Assembly: GCF_021462225.1 (NCBI RefSeq)
Contig: NC_061795.1
Location: 47,270,880 to 47,334,879 of the forward strand
Origin: Girardinichthys multiradiatus
Lineage: Eukaryota > Chordata > Actinopteri > Cyprinodontiformes > Goodeidae
Length of the DNA: 64,000 bases
Direction of reading: 5' to 3'
A program made the position numbers and the translations under genes. Positions 10,881 to 22,800 of this stretch are shown here, piece by piece; positions within the stretch are counted from its first letter, which is position 1, and each line of letters starts with the position of its first letter. Below the pieces are notes generated by a model. That model ran no database searches. It was not told the origin of the DNA and worked only from the letters and a program-made list of their open reading frames with translations.

Positions 10881-13800
10881 ATGGTCCAATTAGTGGGTTC
10901 CCTCCTAAAAGAGCTGGCTGACTCCCTGTCCAGTTGCAAGGTTCTGGTGGTGGGAGCGGGAGGAATCGGCTGCGAGCTGCTGAAAAACTTGGTCCTCACC
11001 GGGTTCAAGAACATTGATGTGGTCTGTCCCGTTTCTGTTTGATGCTAGCAGCTAGCTAGGTCTTTGTGTTGCTGGGGGATGTGCGGGTTACTACTATTTT
11101 CTGAGGCGTGGGTTTCAGAGATGAAAGGGTTTCTGGAGGTAGAGTATCTGCATTAGTGTGTGTTAAGACCCAGGGATGGAGCTGTATAAATATGAGCCGA
11201 AGCTCAGGGTTTTATTCGGGAGTATTTGGCGCCATTATTGCTGCTAACTTAGCCAGTCTTTGTTTTGTGGCTCACTGACCGGTGAGATGATTTAATTACT
11301 GGAAAGACAACATATGTCCACAACACGGGGAGAGAAGCCTTTCTGTTTAAGACTAGGGTTGGCAAAGTGGGCATTTATTAACTAATATTATACTGGTAAT
11401 AATGAGAAAAGCCTTGACTAACAGTCATGCAGCCAACCAAGAACCATGAACAGAGGAGTCAAAACAGATGAACAGTTGAAAGAATGGCAGCAGAGATGAA
11501 TTTCCAGTTTTAAACAGTTTGAGAACAACGAGATTTTTACAACATTAGTCCTTTAGCTCATGTGGTTATTTATTATTGCTCCTTGTTAAAATCAACACCA
11601 AAGGAAAAACAAAGTACTAGTCTGTTTGTGTAGTTTTCGTTGATCACTATAATCCTTCATCAGTCCAAGAGAGACGTAAAGTGGTTACAGGCACTAAGCT
11701 CAAAAGAAAAAGGGTATCACAATAAATTGGGATATTGTTAATTAATTTTAGTAATTGAGTTAAAAAAAGTGAAACTTTTTACATTGTTTCATGATACATT
11801 GCAAGAATTTGTTACATTTTCATTGCATCTAATGAAAAATCCAAAATTCAGTATCTTGAAAATTCCTCCTGGAAAATGAAATCAGCATCTCCATCAAGGT
11901 TTTCTGCAGAGCGAAGCATGAATTGCTCTAAAGTTTCCTGGTAGATGGCTGCGCAGACGTTGGACTTTATTAAACATGATGGACCAACAGCAGCAGATGA
12001 CATGGCTCCTTAAGTCATCATGGACTGAACCGCTTTGCATTCGCTACGGATCTGCGAAGCCTATCAGTTATTTAGTTAAGTTTGCTTACGAGAACAGTTG
12101 AGCAGCTCGAAATAACAGTCCAGGCTTGGTCTGCTTTGCTACATACAGACCAAGTGATGGCCATTTAAAGGAATCTGTTTACAAGAAGCTAATGAAGCAG
12201 ATGTCTTTACAAATTAGACAGTATTACCAACTTTATGGAACTCGGGGGTTGCATTTTGGCTTGAGGTAGGATGGTTATATTTAGCCAATTATACCCACCT
12301 ACATGGTCTCGTGTGCTAATTTTTCTTAATCAGACTGCTCCTTTCTGGGTGTTTAACTATCTATGAAGTAGTTCACCTGGGTATCAGGGGTCAGTAAGTC
12401 AGGGATCTTGAAGTACAATCTTCGAGGGCTAGAGCGACTTTGAGTTGTGCCTCTGCTCATTTGACTCAAACACATAGGGTCTGGTAAATGTGGGTGCATG
12501 GTAAGGTGGCAGTTAAGCCATTTGATTCAGTTGTGTTGGACAAGGGATGCAGCTAAAAGTTTCAAGATACTTGCCTTTGAGAACGGAAGTTACGCTGTAA
12601 CTATGGTTCTGTGAATTCCTGGATGACTGCCAGTGGCAGTAAACAAAGTGGATATGTCTCCGCGCAGGTCGAGATTAAATGTAAACAAAGTCACGCACGT
12701 GACACGTAGCCCACCTGGGCGTGCGTCTATAAGTAGCACGTGGAAGGCTACGTTCGGTCTCTGGTATCTTCTCGCAGGGGCGAAGTTCCGAGTGACCAGT
12801 GTGACTGGCAGTCAACAAAGTGGATGACTTATGCCAGCAATGTCACGAGGAATGCAGTAGTCACCCACCTCTCAGTTAGTAGAAGGGGCCAGAGGCAGGA
12901 TTGCCGAGGCCAGTATGGACTCATGTGCCACATTGAGGCGGTAGAAGCGTGCAAATGTGCACGGTGTTGCCCATGACGCCGCCGCGCAGATATCGCCCAG
13001 CGGCACGCCCCTTAGTGCCGTCCAGGACGTAGACACACTCCTGGTGAAATGGCACACAACACCAGAGGGGCAGCTGCCCCCACAGACTCATAAGCCAGCA
13101 CAATAGCATCTACGACCCAATGCGACAGCCTGTGCTTAGAAAGGGCTCGCCCCCTGTTCTGTCCCCCGTGGCACACAAACAGCTGGTCCGACTGGCGAAT
13201 AGCGCCTGTAGCCACCATGTACAGCTGCAATGCCCGGACCGGGCACAGCGTGTTAGCCAGCCTCTGTTCCTCGGACTGAAACAGGGGAGGGCAGTATGCC
13301 GCCAGTTCAATGGCTGTATTCACGTAGCCTGGGGGCAGAACCTTAGGGAGAAAGGCCATGTTCGGCCACAGCGTTACTCCGGACCCGCCTGCCTTCCAAC
13401 GCAGGTGATGGCAAGTGCGTGGAGCTCACTGACCCACTTGGCAGTTGTTACCGCCAACAAAAAAGCAGTCTTAACAGACACCAGTTTCAATGGGGCAGCC
13501 CCCATAGGCTCAAAAGGTGACTCACTCAGGGCCTTCAACACCAGTGGGAGGTCCCATGCTGCCGCCGGTCTCCGTAACGGGGGGCGCAGCCTCCTTGCAC
13601 CCCGGAGAAACTGTGACACCCAATAGTGTGTCCCCACTTGTCTGCCATCCACGACGTTGTGGCTGGTTGAAATGGCAGCCAGGTGCACCTTCAGGGTTGA
13701 TGCTGCCCGTCTGGCATCCAATAGACCCTGCACGTACCTCGAAATATTATGCAGGGAACACGAAATTGGGTGAACTGCTCTGCGTCTGCACCACTCCGCA

Positions 13801-16800
13801 AAACGCTGCCAGCAACGGGCATAAGTCCTCAATGTGGAAGGAGCTCTGGCATTCTGCTGTGTCCGCTGAATGGAGGGCTCCAGATCCGTCTGGGGCTGCC
13901 AGCACCCCTCAGCGGCCACACCGTGAGGAGAAGATGGCCCGGAGACGGATGCCAAACCTTCCCCTCCAACTGATACAACAGGTTTGCCCCGACCGGGAGC
14001 CGCCATGGCTCCCCGTCCAGCAGACTGAGGAGCAGTGGGAACCAGACCCTCATGGGCCACTCAGGGGCCACCAATAGAACCTTCAGACTCGACGACCTCA
14101 CTCGGTGGAGAGTGGGCAGAAGCAACGGAAGGGGGGAAAAGGCATACAGCAGGCCGGCTGGCCATGTGTTCGCTAGGGCATCCATCCCCAGTTGGGAGCT
14201 GGCCTCCGCCAGGGAAAACCACAAGGGGCAATGTGTACTGCTCCCTGAGGCAAAAAGGTCGACCTGGACCCTGCCGAACTGATCCCATATCCGTTGTACG
14301 ACCTGAGGATGCAGCCTCCAATCCCCGGAGGGGAGCCTCTGTCGGGACAGATAGTCGGCCACAGAGTTCCTCGTCCCCGGTAGGTGCATTGCCCTGATGG
14401 AGGCGAAGCGAGGGTGTGCCCAGGTCCACAGCCTCCGGGCCTCCCTCAGGCACTGCAGTGATCTGGTCCCACACTGGTGGTTGACGTGGAACACTGCTGA
14501 GGTGCTGTCCGTCCTGATGAGCACGTGCTTGCCCTTGAGAAAGGGTGAGAAGTGCCTTAGCGCCAAATAAATCGTCTTGAGCTCCAGGACATTGATGTGC
14601 AGGGTTCCCTCCTGAGGCCCCCACAGCCCCTGGACGAACCTGCACTGCCACACTGCTCCCCATCCGAGAGGTGATGCGCCCGTAGTCACCACCTCCCGTC
14701 TTGCAGGGACCATACCGAGGGGGACCCCACGCTGCAGATATGCCCTGTCCCGCCAGTGACGGAGGAGCACTGTGCAGCCGGGTGTAACCCGCACCTTGAC
14801 CTGCCGGTGCAACCTGGGGTCCATGTGGAGGCTGTTGAACCACCTCTGCAAGGGCCGTAGCAACCCCAGAGGAGTCTCCGCCACAGTTTGACTGGGGGTG
14901 CTGCCCCTGCCCGAAAAGACTGGAGCGGGGACTGAATCCTGTCCACCCTGTCCGGGGTCGGCTGAGCCAACATGGCCACTGAATCCAAGGCCATGCCGAT
15001 AAAGACCACCTGCTGGGCCGGGATGAGAGAACTCTTCTGATAGTTCACTGCTATCCCCAGTGCTCTGATGTGGGCCAGGACCTTTGACGTCGCCCGATTT
15101 GCCCCGCCAGAGGAGGGGACACAGATGAGCCAGTCATCCAAATATGGCAGGATCTTTAATCCTGACAGACACAGAGGGCTCAGGACCGCCTTCATGCACC
15201 TTGTGAAAATAACACCCACGCATCCTTGCAGATGGTTTCCCAATAGGCCAGGCGCCGTTGTGAAAACCTCCCCTGCTTCGGCCTCTGGGGCGGCGCCGGC
15301 TCCTGTCCGGGCCCCCCAGAGCCCCGCGAGGTGGTGCCTGTTCCACCCCGGGCTGCTGCCAAGCTCCTGCCACAGCGCGGCTCCGCTGCGCAAACTGTGC
15401 GGGAGTGGCGGTTCGATACTTACGCCGCGGTTCCCGCATGTCACGTCTCCTGGGTTGCGGAGCAGGGGTCCCATGGCCCCGCTGCGACCACCCCAAGCTT
15501 CAGGGGCCTGGCTGGACTGCCGACGGCGCTCCAATGCCCTCTCGGCATCCGGTCCAGACATCTGGCCCGTTATCACCGGCAGCCTCCACAAGCTCTGCCT
15601 ACAGTCATCCGAGATCGGGGCCTGTGCCAACCAGACCTGGCGTCGGGTGACCACCAGGCGACCGAGTTCCCTGGACATGAGTCCAAAGGCCTGGACAGCT
15701 GCGTCATTTGTGTCGCCCAGTGCTGCTCCCGCCATGCCCGGCTGCAGCATCTGGGACTGTGCCAACAGGAGGACAGAGAGGGAATTGCCAATACGTGCCA
15801 TAAGAGCCGCAATGTCGTAGGCACGGCACAAGAAGTCTTCCGACACTGGGCGCTTGGACAGCGGGCCCTCTCCCTGAGCGCCTCATCTGGGGAAAGAACC
15901 AGTGAAGCGATGCAGTGATCCACAGGGGGCATACGGTCCAGACCATGATCCCCAGGATTGCGCATGCACGCCAGGATCCGTGCGTCTCGACCATGGTGGG
16001 AGAAGCTTCTAGGATCCCTCCAGCAGCGCTGAAGCTCTTCCAGGAAGGCCGGCGATGGTGGTCCCTCGAACGGAGGGGCTGTCGGAGCCCGGCGAAAAAA
16101 CAGGTTTCCCGTTGGCCGGGCCACGGGTGCATCGTCCAGGTCAACCTTGGCCAAGGCTGCCAAAATAATTGCCCGTAGCGGGCATGGCTCCTCCCCTGGG
16201 CCAGAGCTAACTGAACTCCTAAGGGAATTACCTAAGCCATCATTCCCTCCAATACTCCCCCTCCCGATCCCAAGGATCTGGGAAGGGGTCCTTGAGGGAC
16301 TGGAACTCTGACTTGGAGGCCCTCACAGAGATTCCATCATCTTCCAGGTCCTCCCCCGACTCCCAAGCGGCTGCTGCTTGGAAGGCAGGCGTGGGTTCTG
16401 GGGCCTTGAGTAGAGCCTTGAGCTGCTCCACCTCAGCCCTCAAAGAGTCCACTTCCAGCCGAGATGGGCGCTCCAGCCGAGGCCTCTTCCTCCGTGGGCT
16501 GCGGCATTCTTCCACTGGCGCATCCCCCCGCCTCCCGGAACATGGTTGAGGCATCCCTGAGGGTGGCAGCTCGCCCATGAAGAGGAGATTCTCCACCTGA
16601 TGTAGCCTGTTCTCTCTAACAGGCAACGGCAAAATGCTGCAGTTCATACATGGGTCCGTCAGAGCTTCCCTGAGATGACCCACGCCCAGGCATTTGGGGC
16701 ACAGATCATGTCCGTCCTCTACCTGTAGAGGAACCCCACATGAAGCGCACGCCAGCATCCCGATCACAGACTTGGGAAATGCAGGCAGGCACCAGGCCAA

Positions 16801-19800
16801 CTGAGCCAGGACTTCAATAGAACTGAAGAACGCGATCAGAGGCCTCTTTTTAATCCACTGCTTCTCAATACAGACACGAGCCAGGCAATCTGAGCGAGAA
16901 CTGTGCAGCACAGAACGCAGTCAGAACATCCAGCTTCCACTCACCTGAAAACTGCAGCTGTCCGCTCCTCCCCACCCCGGTCTCAACAGGGGAAAAGAAG
17001 CGACAGCATCAAGCTTCCGGCTACTGGAATTCTGCTAACACAGAAACAGAGAAATGTCAACCACAGCCTTAGAGGGCTACAAAGAGCACTCCGACAAAAA
17101 AGTCACAGGCAGGATGATGCCGACTCAAACAAACCGTGTGCTTACCTTTAAACGGACTTATAGGAGCGACCAACCTGTGAAACACGCAACGGTTGACAGC
17201 GAGAAGATCAAAGAGACCGAACGTAGCCTTCCACGTGCTACTTATAGACGCACGCCCAGGTGGGCTACGTGTCTCGTGCGTGACTTTGTTTACATTTAAT
17301 CAGAATCAGAAAAGCTTTATTGCCAAGTACGTTTTTGGACATACAAGGAATTTGTTTTGGCGTAGTCGGTGCAATACAATACAAATTAAACAGTATAAAC
17401 ATATCTACAATATAATATAAATATATGTGCACAGTTTTAAGTGAGTGAGAGTAAATATAAAGCAGTATAAGATGCAAGAGCAATACAACAGTGCAGGTGA
17501 TCATTGTGCAAGTAAAGCAGGAGTCCAAGCTGAGCATTAATGTAACGCATAGAGTTACAGGTTACAGGTGTCCTGTCAGCAAAAAAAAAATGGGGGGGGG
17601 GAATGTCAGGGTGGTTTCCGGGCTTTGTTAACCAGGCTGGTGGCAGATGGGAAAAAACTGTTCTTGTGGCGTGAGGTTTTGGTCCGGATGGACCGCAGCC
17701 TCCTGCCAGAGGGGAGAGTTTCAAAGAGTCTATGACCGGGGTGGGAGGGATCAGCCAGAATCTTCCCTGCCCTCTTCAGGGTCCTGGAGGTGTACAGTTC
17801 CTGGAGCGACAGTAGACTGCAGCCAATCACCTTCTCAGCAGACCGAATGACACGCTGCAGCCTGCCCTTATCCTTGGCTGTAGCAGCGGCGTACCAGATG
17901 GTGATGGAGGAGGTGAGGATGGACTCAATGATGGCTGTGTAGAAGTGCACCATCATAGTCTTTGGCAGGTTGAATTTCTTCAGCTGCCGCAGGAAGAACA
18001 TCCTCTGCTGGGCTTTCTTGATGAGGGAGCTGATGTTTGGCTCCCACTTGAGATCCTGGGAGATGATGGTTCCCAGGAAGCGGAAAGATTCCACAGTGTC
18101 AATTGTGGAGTCACAGAGGGTGATGGGGGCAGGTGGGGCTGGGTTCCGCCTGAAGTCCACAACCATCTCCACAGTCTTTAGAGTGTTGAGCTCAAGGTTG
18201 TTCTGGCTGCACCAGTCCAACAGATGGTCCACCTCCCATCTGTACGCAGACTCGTCACCATCAGAGATGAGTCCGATCAGGGTGGTGTCGTCCGCAAACT
18301 TCAGAAGATTGACAGACTGGTGACTGGAGGTTCAGCTGTTGGTGTACAGGGAGAAGAGCAGAGGAGAGAGAACACAGCCTTGGGGGGGAAAAGGTGCTGA
18401 TGGTCAGGGAGTCAGAGACGTGCTTCCCCAGCCTCACGCGCTGCTTCCTGTCAGACAGGAAGTCAGTGATCCACCTGCAGGTGGAGTCGGGCACACTCAG
18501 CTGGGAGAGCTTCTCCTGTAGCAGAACTGGGACGATGGTGTTGAAGGCAGAGCTGAAATCCACAAACAGGATCCTGGCATAGGTTCCTGTGGAGTCCAGG
18601 TGCCGGAGGATGAAGTGAAGGGCTAGGTTGACTGCATCATCTACAGACCTGTTGGCTCTGTAGGCAAACTGCAGGGGGTCCAGGAGGGGGTCGGTGATGT
18701 CTTTTAGGTGTGAGACCACAAGGCGCTCAAAGGACTTCATCACCACAGAGGTCAGGGCGACGGGTCTGAAGTCATTAAGCCCTGTGGTCCTTGGCTTCGT
18801 GGGAACAGGGACGATGGTGGAGGACTTGAAGCAGGCTGGCACATGACATGTCTCCAGTGAGGTGTTAAAAATGTCTGTGAAGACTGGAGACAGCTGATCA
18901 GCGCAGTGCTTCAGGCTGGCTGGTGAGACAGAATCCGGACCAGCAGCTTTCCGGGGGTTCTGTCTCCTGAAGAGTTTGTTTACGTCCCTCTCCTGGATGG
19001 AAAGAGCCGTCCTCGGTCTGGGTAGGGGGCTGGTGGGTGGGAACTTCAGGGTGGGGGTTGGAGATGCCTCCCCTCTTGAGGTTGGGGAGGTGGGGGTGGT
19101 GGATTGTGGCTGCAGCTGTTGGGGGGCGTCGTGGGGGATGGTTGCTGGACTGTCCCTTTGTCTTTCAAAGCGGCAGTAGAACTCGTTCAGGTCGTTGGCG
19201 AGGCGTCGGTCGTTGATGGAGTGGGGGGCTTTCGGCTTGTTGGTGATTTGCTTGAGCCCTTTCCAGACAGACGCAGAGTCGTTGGCTGAGAACTGGTTTT
19301 GGAGCTTCTCAGAGTACAGTCGTTTGGCCTCTTTCACTGCCTTGCCAAACTTGTACTTTGCCTCTCTGTATATGTCTTTGTCCCCACTCCTGAAGGCCTC
19401 TTCCTTATCCAGTCTTAACCTTCTGAGTTTAGCTGTGAAACAGGGTTTGTCGTTGTTGTAACTCACCCTGGTGCATGATGGTACACAGCTGTCCTCACAG
19501 AAGCTGATGTAGGAAGTCACAGCCTCTGTGTACTCGTCCAGACTGTTGGTAGTAGTCCTGAACACATCCCAGTCTGTACAGCCTAAACACGCCTGGAGAT
19601 TCTCCACAGCCTCACTGCTCCACTTCCTTGTCGTCCTCACAACAGGTTTGCAGAGCTTTAGTTTCTGTCTGTATGCAGGAATCAGGTGGACCATGATGTG
19701 GTCGGATTGGCCCAGTGCAGCACGTGGGACGGCGTGATAAGCGTCTCTGATGGTGGTGTAACAGTGATCCAGAATGTTGTCCTCTCTGGTCGGACATTTA

Positions 19801-22800
19801 ATAAACTGTCTATATTTGGGGAGTTCGTGGGTCAGATTACCTTTGTTAAAGTCACCAACGACGATTACTAAGGAGTCCGGGTTGGTCCGCTCCACACTCA
19901 GTATCTGGTCGGCGAGCATGCGCTGTGCGACCTGCACGTTAGCTTGCGGCGGGATGTAAACACCGACCAGGATGAACGAAGCGAACTCACGGGGGAATAG
20001 AAAGGCTTACAGTTTATGATGAAGGCTTCCAGGTCTGGAGAACAGTGCTGCTGAATCACTGTCACGTCGTTGCACCAACCACTGTTGAGGTAAAAACAGA
20101 TTCCTCCACCTTTCGCTTTGCCGGAGAGTTCCGTGTTTCTGTCCGCTCTGTAGAGCTGGAATCCTGCCAGCTGCAGCGCAGAGTCCGGTATTAATCCACA
20201 CAGCCACGTCTCTGTGAAGCACAAAACTGCAGATGAATAAAAGTCCCTGTTTTTCCCCAACAACAGTTGTAGTTCCTCAATTTTGTTGGGAAGTGAGTTA
20301 GAGATAAATATTCCAGGTAACGGTGTTCGTAGTCCACGCTGGCGAAGTCGTACCAGCACCCCAGCCCGTTTCCCTCTCTTCCGGCGTTTCACCTCGTGAA
20401 CAAAGGTGAGCGCACCTTTGACCAGAATGTCCAAAAATTCCAGAACAGTAGGCAGAAAAGTTGGAAATAACTCCTCTGGTGTAGTAGCCCTGATGTTCAT
20501 GAGTTCTTCTCTGGTGAGAGAACTCCGGGTACCATCACAGAAGACCGTTTTAAAGCAAAAAACAAAACAATGCGCACCAACACGCCGAGGCGACCATCTG
20601 CGGCGCCATCTTGGTATTAAAAAAAAAACACAAGGAGACATATCCACTTTGTTTACTGCCACTGGCAGTCAGGAAGGAATGAAACAGAACTAGAGTTTGT
20701 GACCCTTCAGCAGGTGTTGCAGTTCAGCTTCGAGGAGGAGAAAATAGAAAAATAACTTTAAACTTGTTTGCATCCAGAAAGCTGATCTAAAAACCAGGTG
20801 CTAATTGGTTTGTGTGTATAAAATCAGCAGAACAGCGGGCATAAACTTTTTAGCGTGTTTGCCTTCATGATGCAAAACATGATAATGACTCAAACGTGCA
20901 AATTTATGAGTGGAGGATATGCAAATGTAATCCCTTTCCACCTGCAATGTAATTTATCAAACCTAAAACAAATTGTTGTGCTGTTTTAGCATCTAGATTT
21001 AGCATGTTTGAGATGAGGGTACTAACCGGCAGCAAAAATGTCTGCTATCACTGTGGCCAGAAGGAGGTGTAGGTGGAATGACGGAGAATCGTCTGTACAT
21101 GTGTCAACGGATCTGGGTTGTCAAAAAGAAAAATAGATGAGATTAGAGGATTCTATGGAGAATTATCTATCCTGTTAACTGTAATTGAACATCATGCAAA
21201 GGACCCGCTGTGATGCTGATAATATATTTAATAGAAAAGAAATAAAGACTTTATTATAAGGCAGATTCAATCCTTCATTTGCAAACTGGATGCTAAAATC
21301 AATTTATGATCAACTCCGAACTCTTCGAACACACTCAAAACAAAAAAAAACAGCGAGTCTCTGAAAATAATGAAAATTCAAGGGAGGCAAACCTCTAATA
21401 AATTAATAGACAAACATATTTGTCATTTTTATTGTTCATATTGATTGACCAGTTTGTAAGCTGCAACCATTGTGAGTTATGTGAAGAACACAGTTAACAT
21501 GCTGTGCTCGCTCCTGTGGTGTTGTCCCAGACGCAGGACTAAACAACTGCTCCATCTGCGCACCGATGGTCCACACCTCTGCCCTCCTGCGCAATGGCCT
21601 GTAATCCAATATTTTGATTAAAGGTGAAGCAGGATTTAGCCCTGGCCTACTGGGTTTGTACGGACCACAAACCTGAAGCATCAGCTCACAGAACAACTTC
21701 AAATGAACGCAGAAGAGGAAAAGTCTCGTCTGGGCAGAGTCTGCAGTGAAAAACCTGCTGCTGTGACTAGCGACAAAAAGGTTAACAAACTGTAACAGTC
21801 ACGAAAAGCAGGAGCAGAATGGAACAGAAGGGAAAAATCATTTAAAATTATTCAGAGCAACTACCCCTGCGTGTTTCAAGCTCCACAGCATTTGTTTGCA
21901 TTTCCTTTTGTTCCTCTGGGGGCAGTAGCAGCCTGCCAGTAGCACACGCAATTTCCTCTTAAATAGGGCGGTCTGCACCTCTATTGCAACTGTAATCCAT
22001 TGCAAGCACAATCTTTGACGATCGCGCGTCACACGCCCACTTATTGAACATGCAAATGTTTTTGTACAAGCAATTTGTTGCTCTTTATTTGGGATCTTTG
22101 AAGATCGGGGCCTTAGTCTGATTTCTGGAAGCTGACTCCACAACATGCACATGTCAAAGAAACTTACTTACTCGCTGATTCCTGCAGATTGACTTGGACA
22201 CAATCGATGTGAGCAACCTGAATCGTCAGTTCCTCTTTCAGAAGAAACATGTTGGCAAGTCCAAAGCACAGGTATGTAAGCTGCAGAGAACTGGTGCTGC
22301 AGTGTTCTGTATGAGCTCACGTTATGGTCAACAACATACAGGTCCTTCTCAAAATATTAGCATATTGTGATAAAGTTCATCATTTTCCATAATGTCATGA
22401 TGAAAATTTAACATTCATATATTTTAGATTCATTGCACACTAACTGAAATATTTCAGGTCTTTTATTGTCTTAATACGGATGATTTTGGCATACAGCTCA
22501 TGAAAACCCAAAATTCCTATCTCACAAAATTAGCATATCATTAAAAGGGTCTCTAAACGAGCTATGAACCTAATCATCTGAATCAACGAGTTAACTCTAA
22601 ACACCTGCAAAAGATTCCTGAGGCCTTTAAAACTCCCAGCCTGGTTCATCACTCAAAACCCCAATCATGGGTAAGACTGCTGACCTGACTGCTGTCCAGA
22701 AGGCCACTATTGACACCCTCAAGCAAGAGGGTAAGACACAGAAAGACATTTCTGAACGAATAGGCTGTTCCCAGAGTGCTGTATCAAGGCACCTCAGTGG

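Larger units (their letters stand above)
12589..20703 (-). mobile_element. DIRS1-like tyrosine-recombinase retrotransposon, split by a Rex1 LINE
   Basis: Inverted terminal repeats lie at 12589-12778 and at 17205-17299 plus 20634-20703, the right one being interrupted by the Rex1 insertion. On the minus strand, gag, reverse transcriptase (YLDDWL), RNase H and tyrosine recombinase follow in the DIRS order. A short copy of the terminal sequence at 12801-12825 sits just inside the left repeat, the coding 3' side, where DIRS elements keep their internal complementary region. No long terminal direct repeats and no integrase are seen, as expected. Without the Rex1 insert the element is about 4.8 kb. 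It is dead: the RT is internally deleted and there are frameshifts. It fills most of uba2 intron 1 in antisense orientation. Confidence 0.9.

Noticed and set aside
13120..15918. Long + strand frames (for example 13517-14077, 15068-15820)
   Set aside because: GC-rich antisense shadows of the DIRS pol and recombinase, which carry recognisable motifs on the minus strand.
20591..20662. Rex1 ORF starting at the ATG near 20,662 ([10 protein letters not shown])
   Set aside because: The first codons come from the DIRS terminal repeat; the true LINE 5' end is near 20,633.
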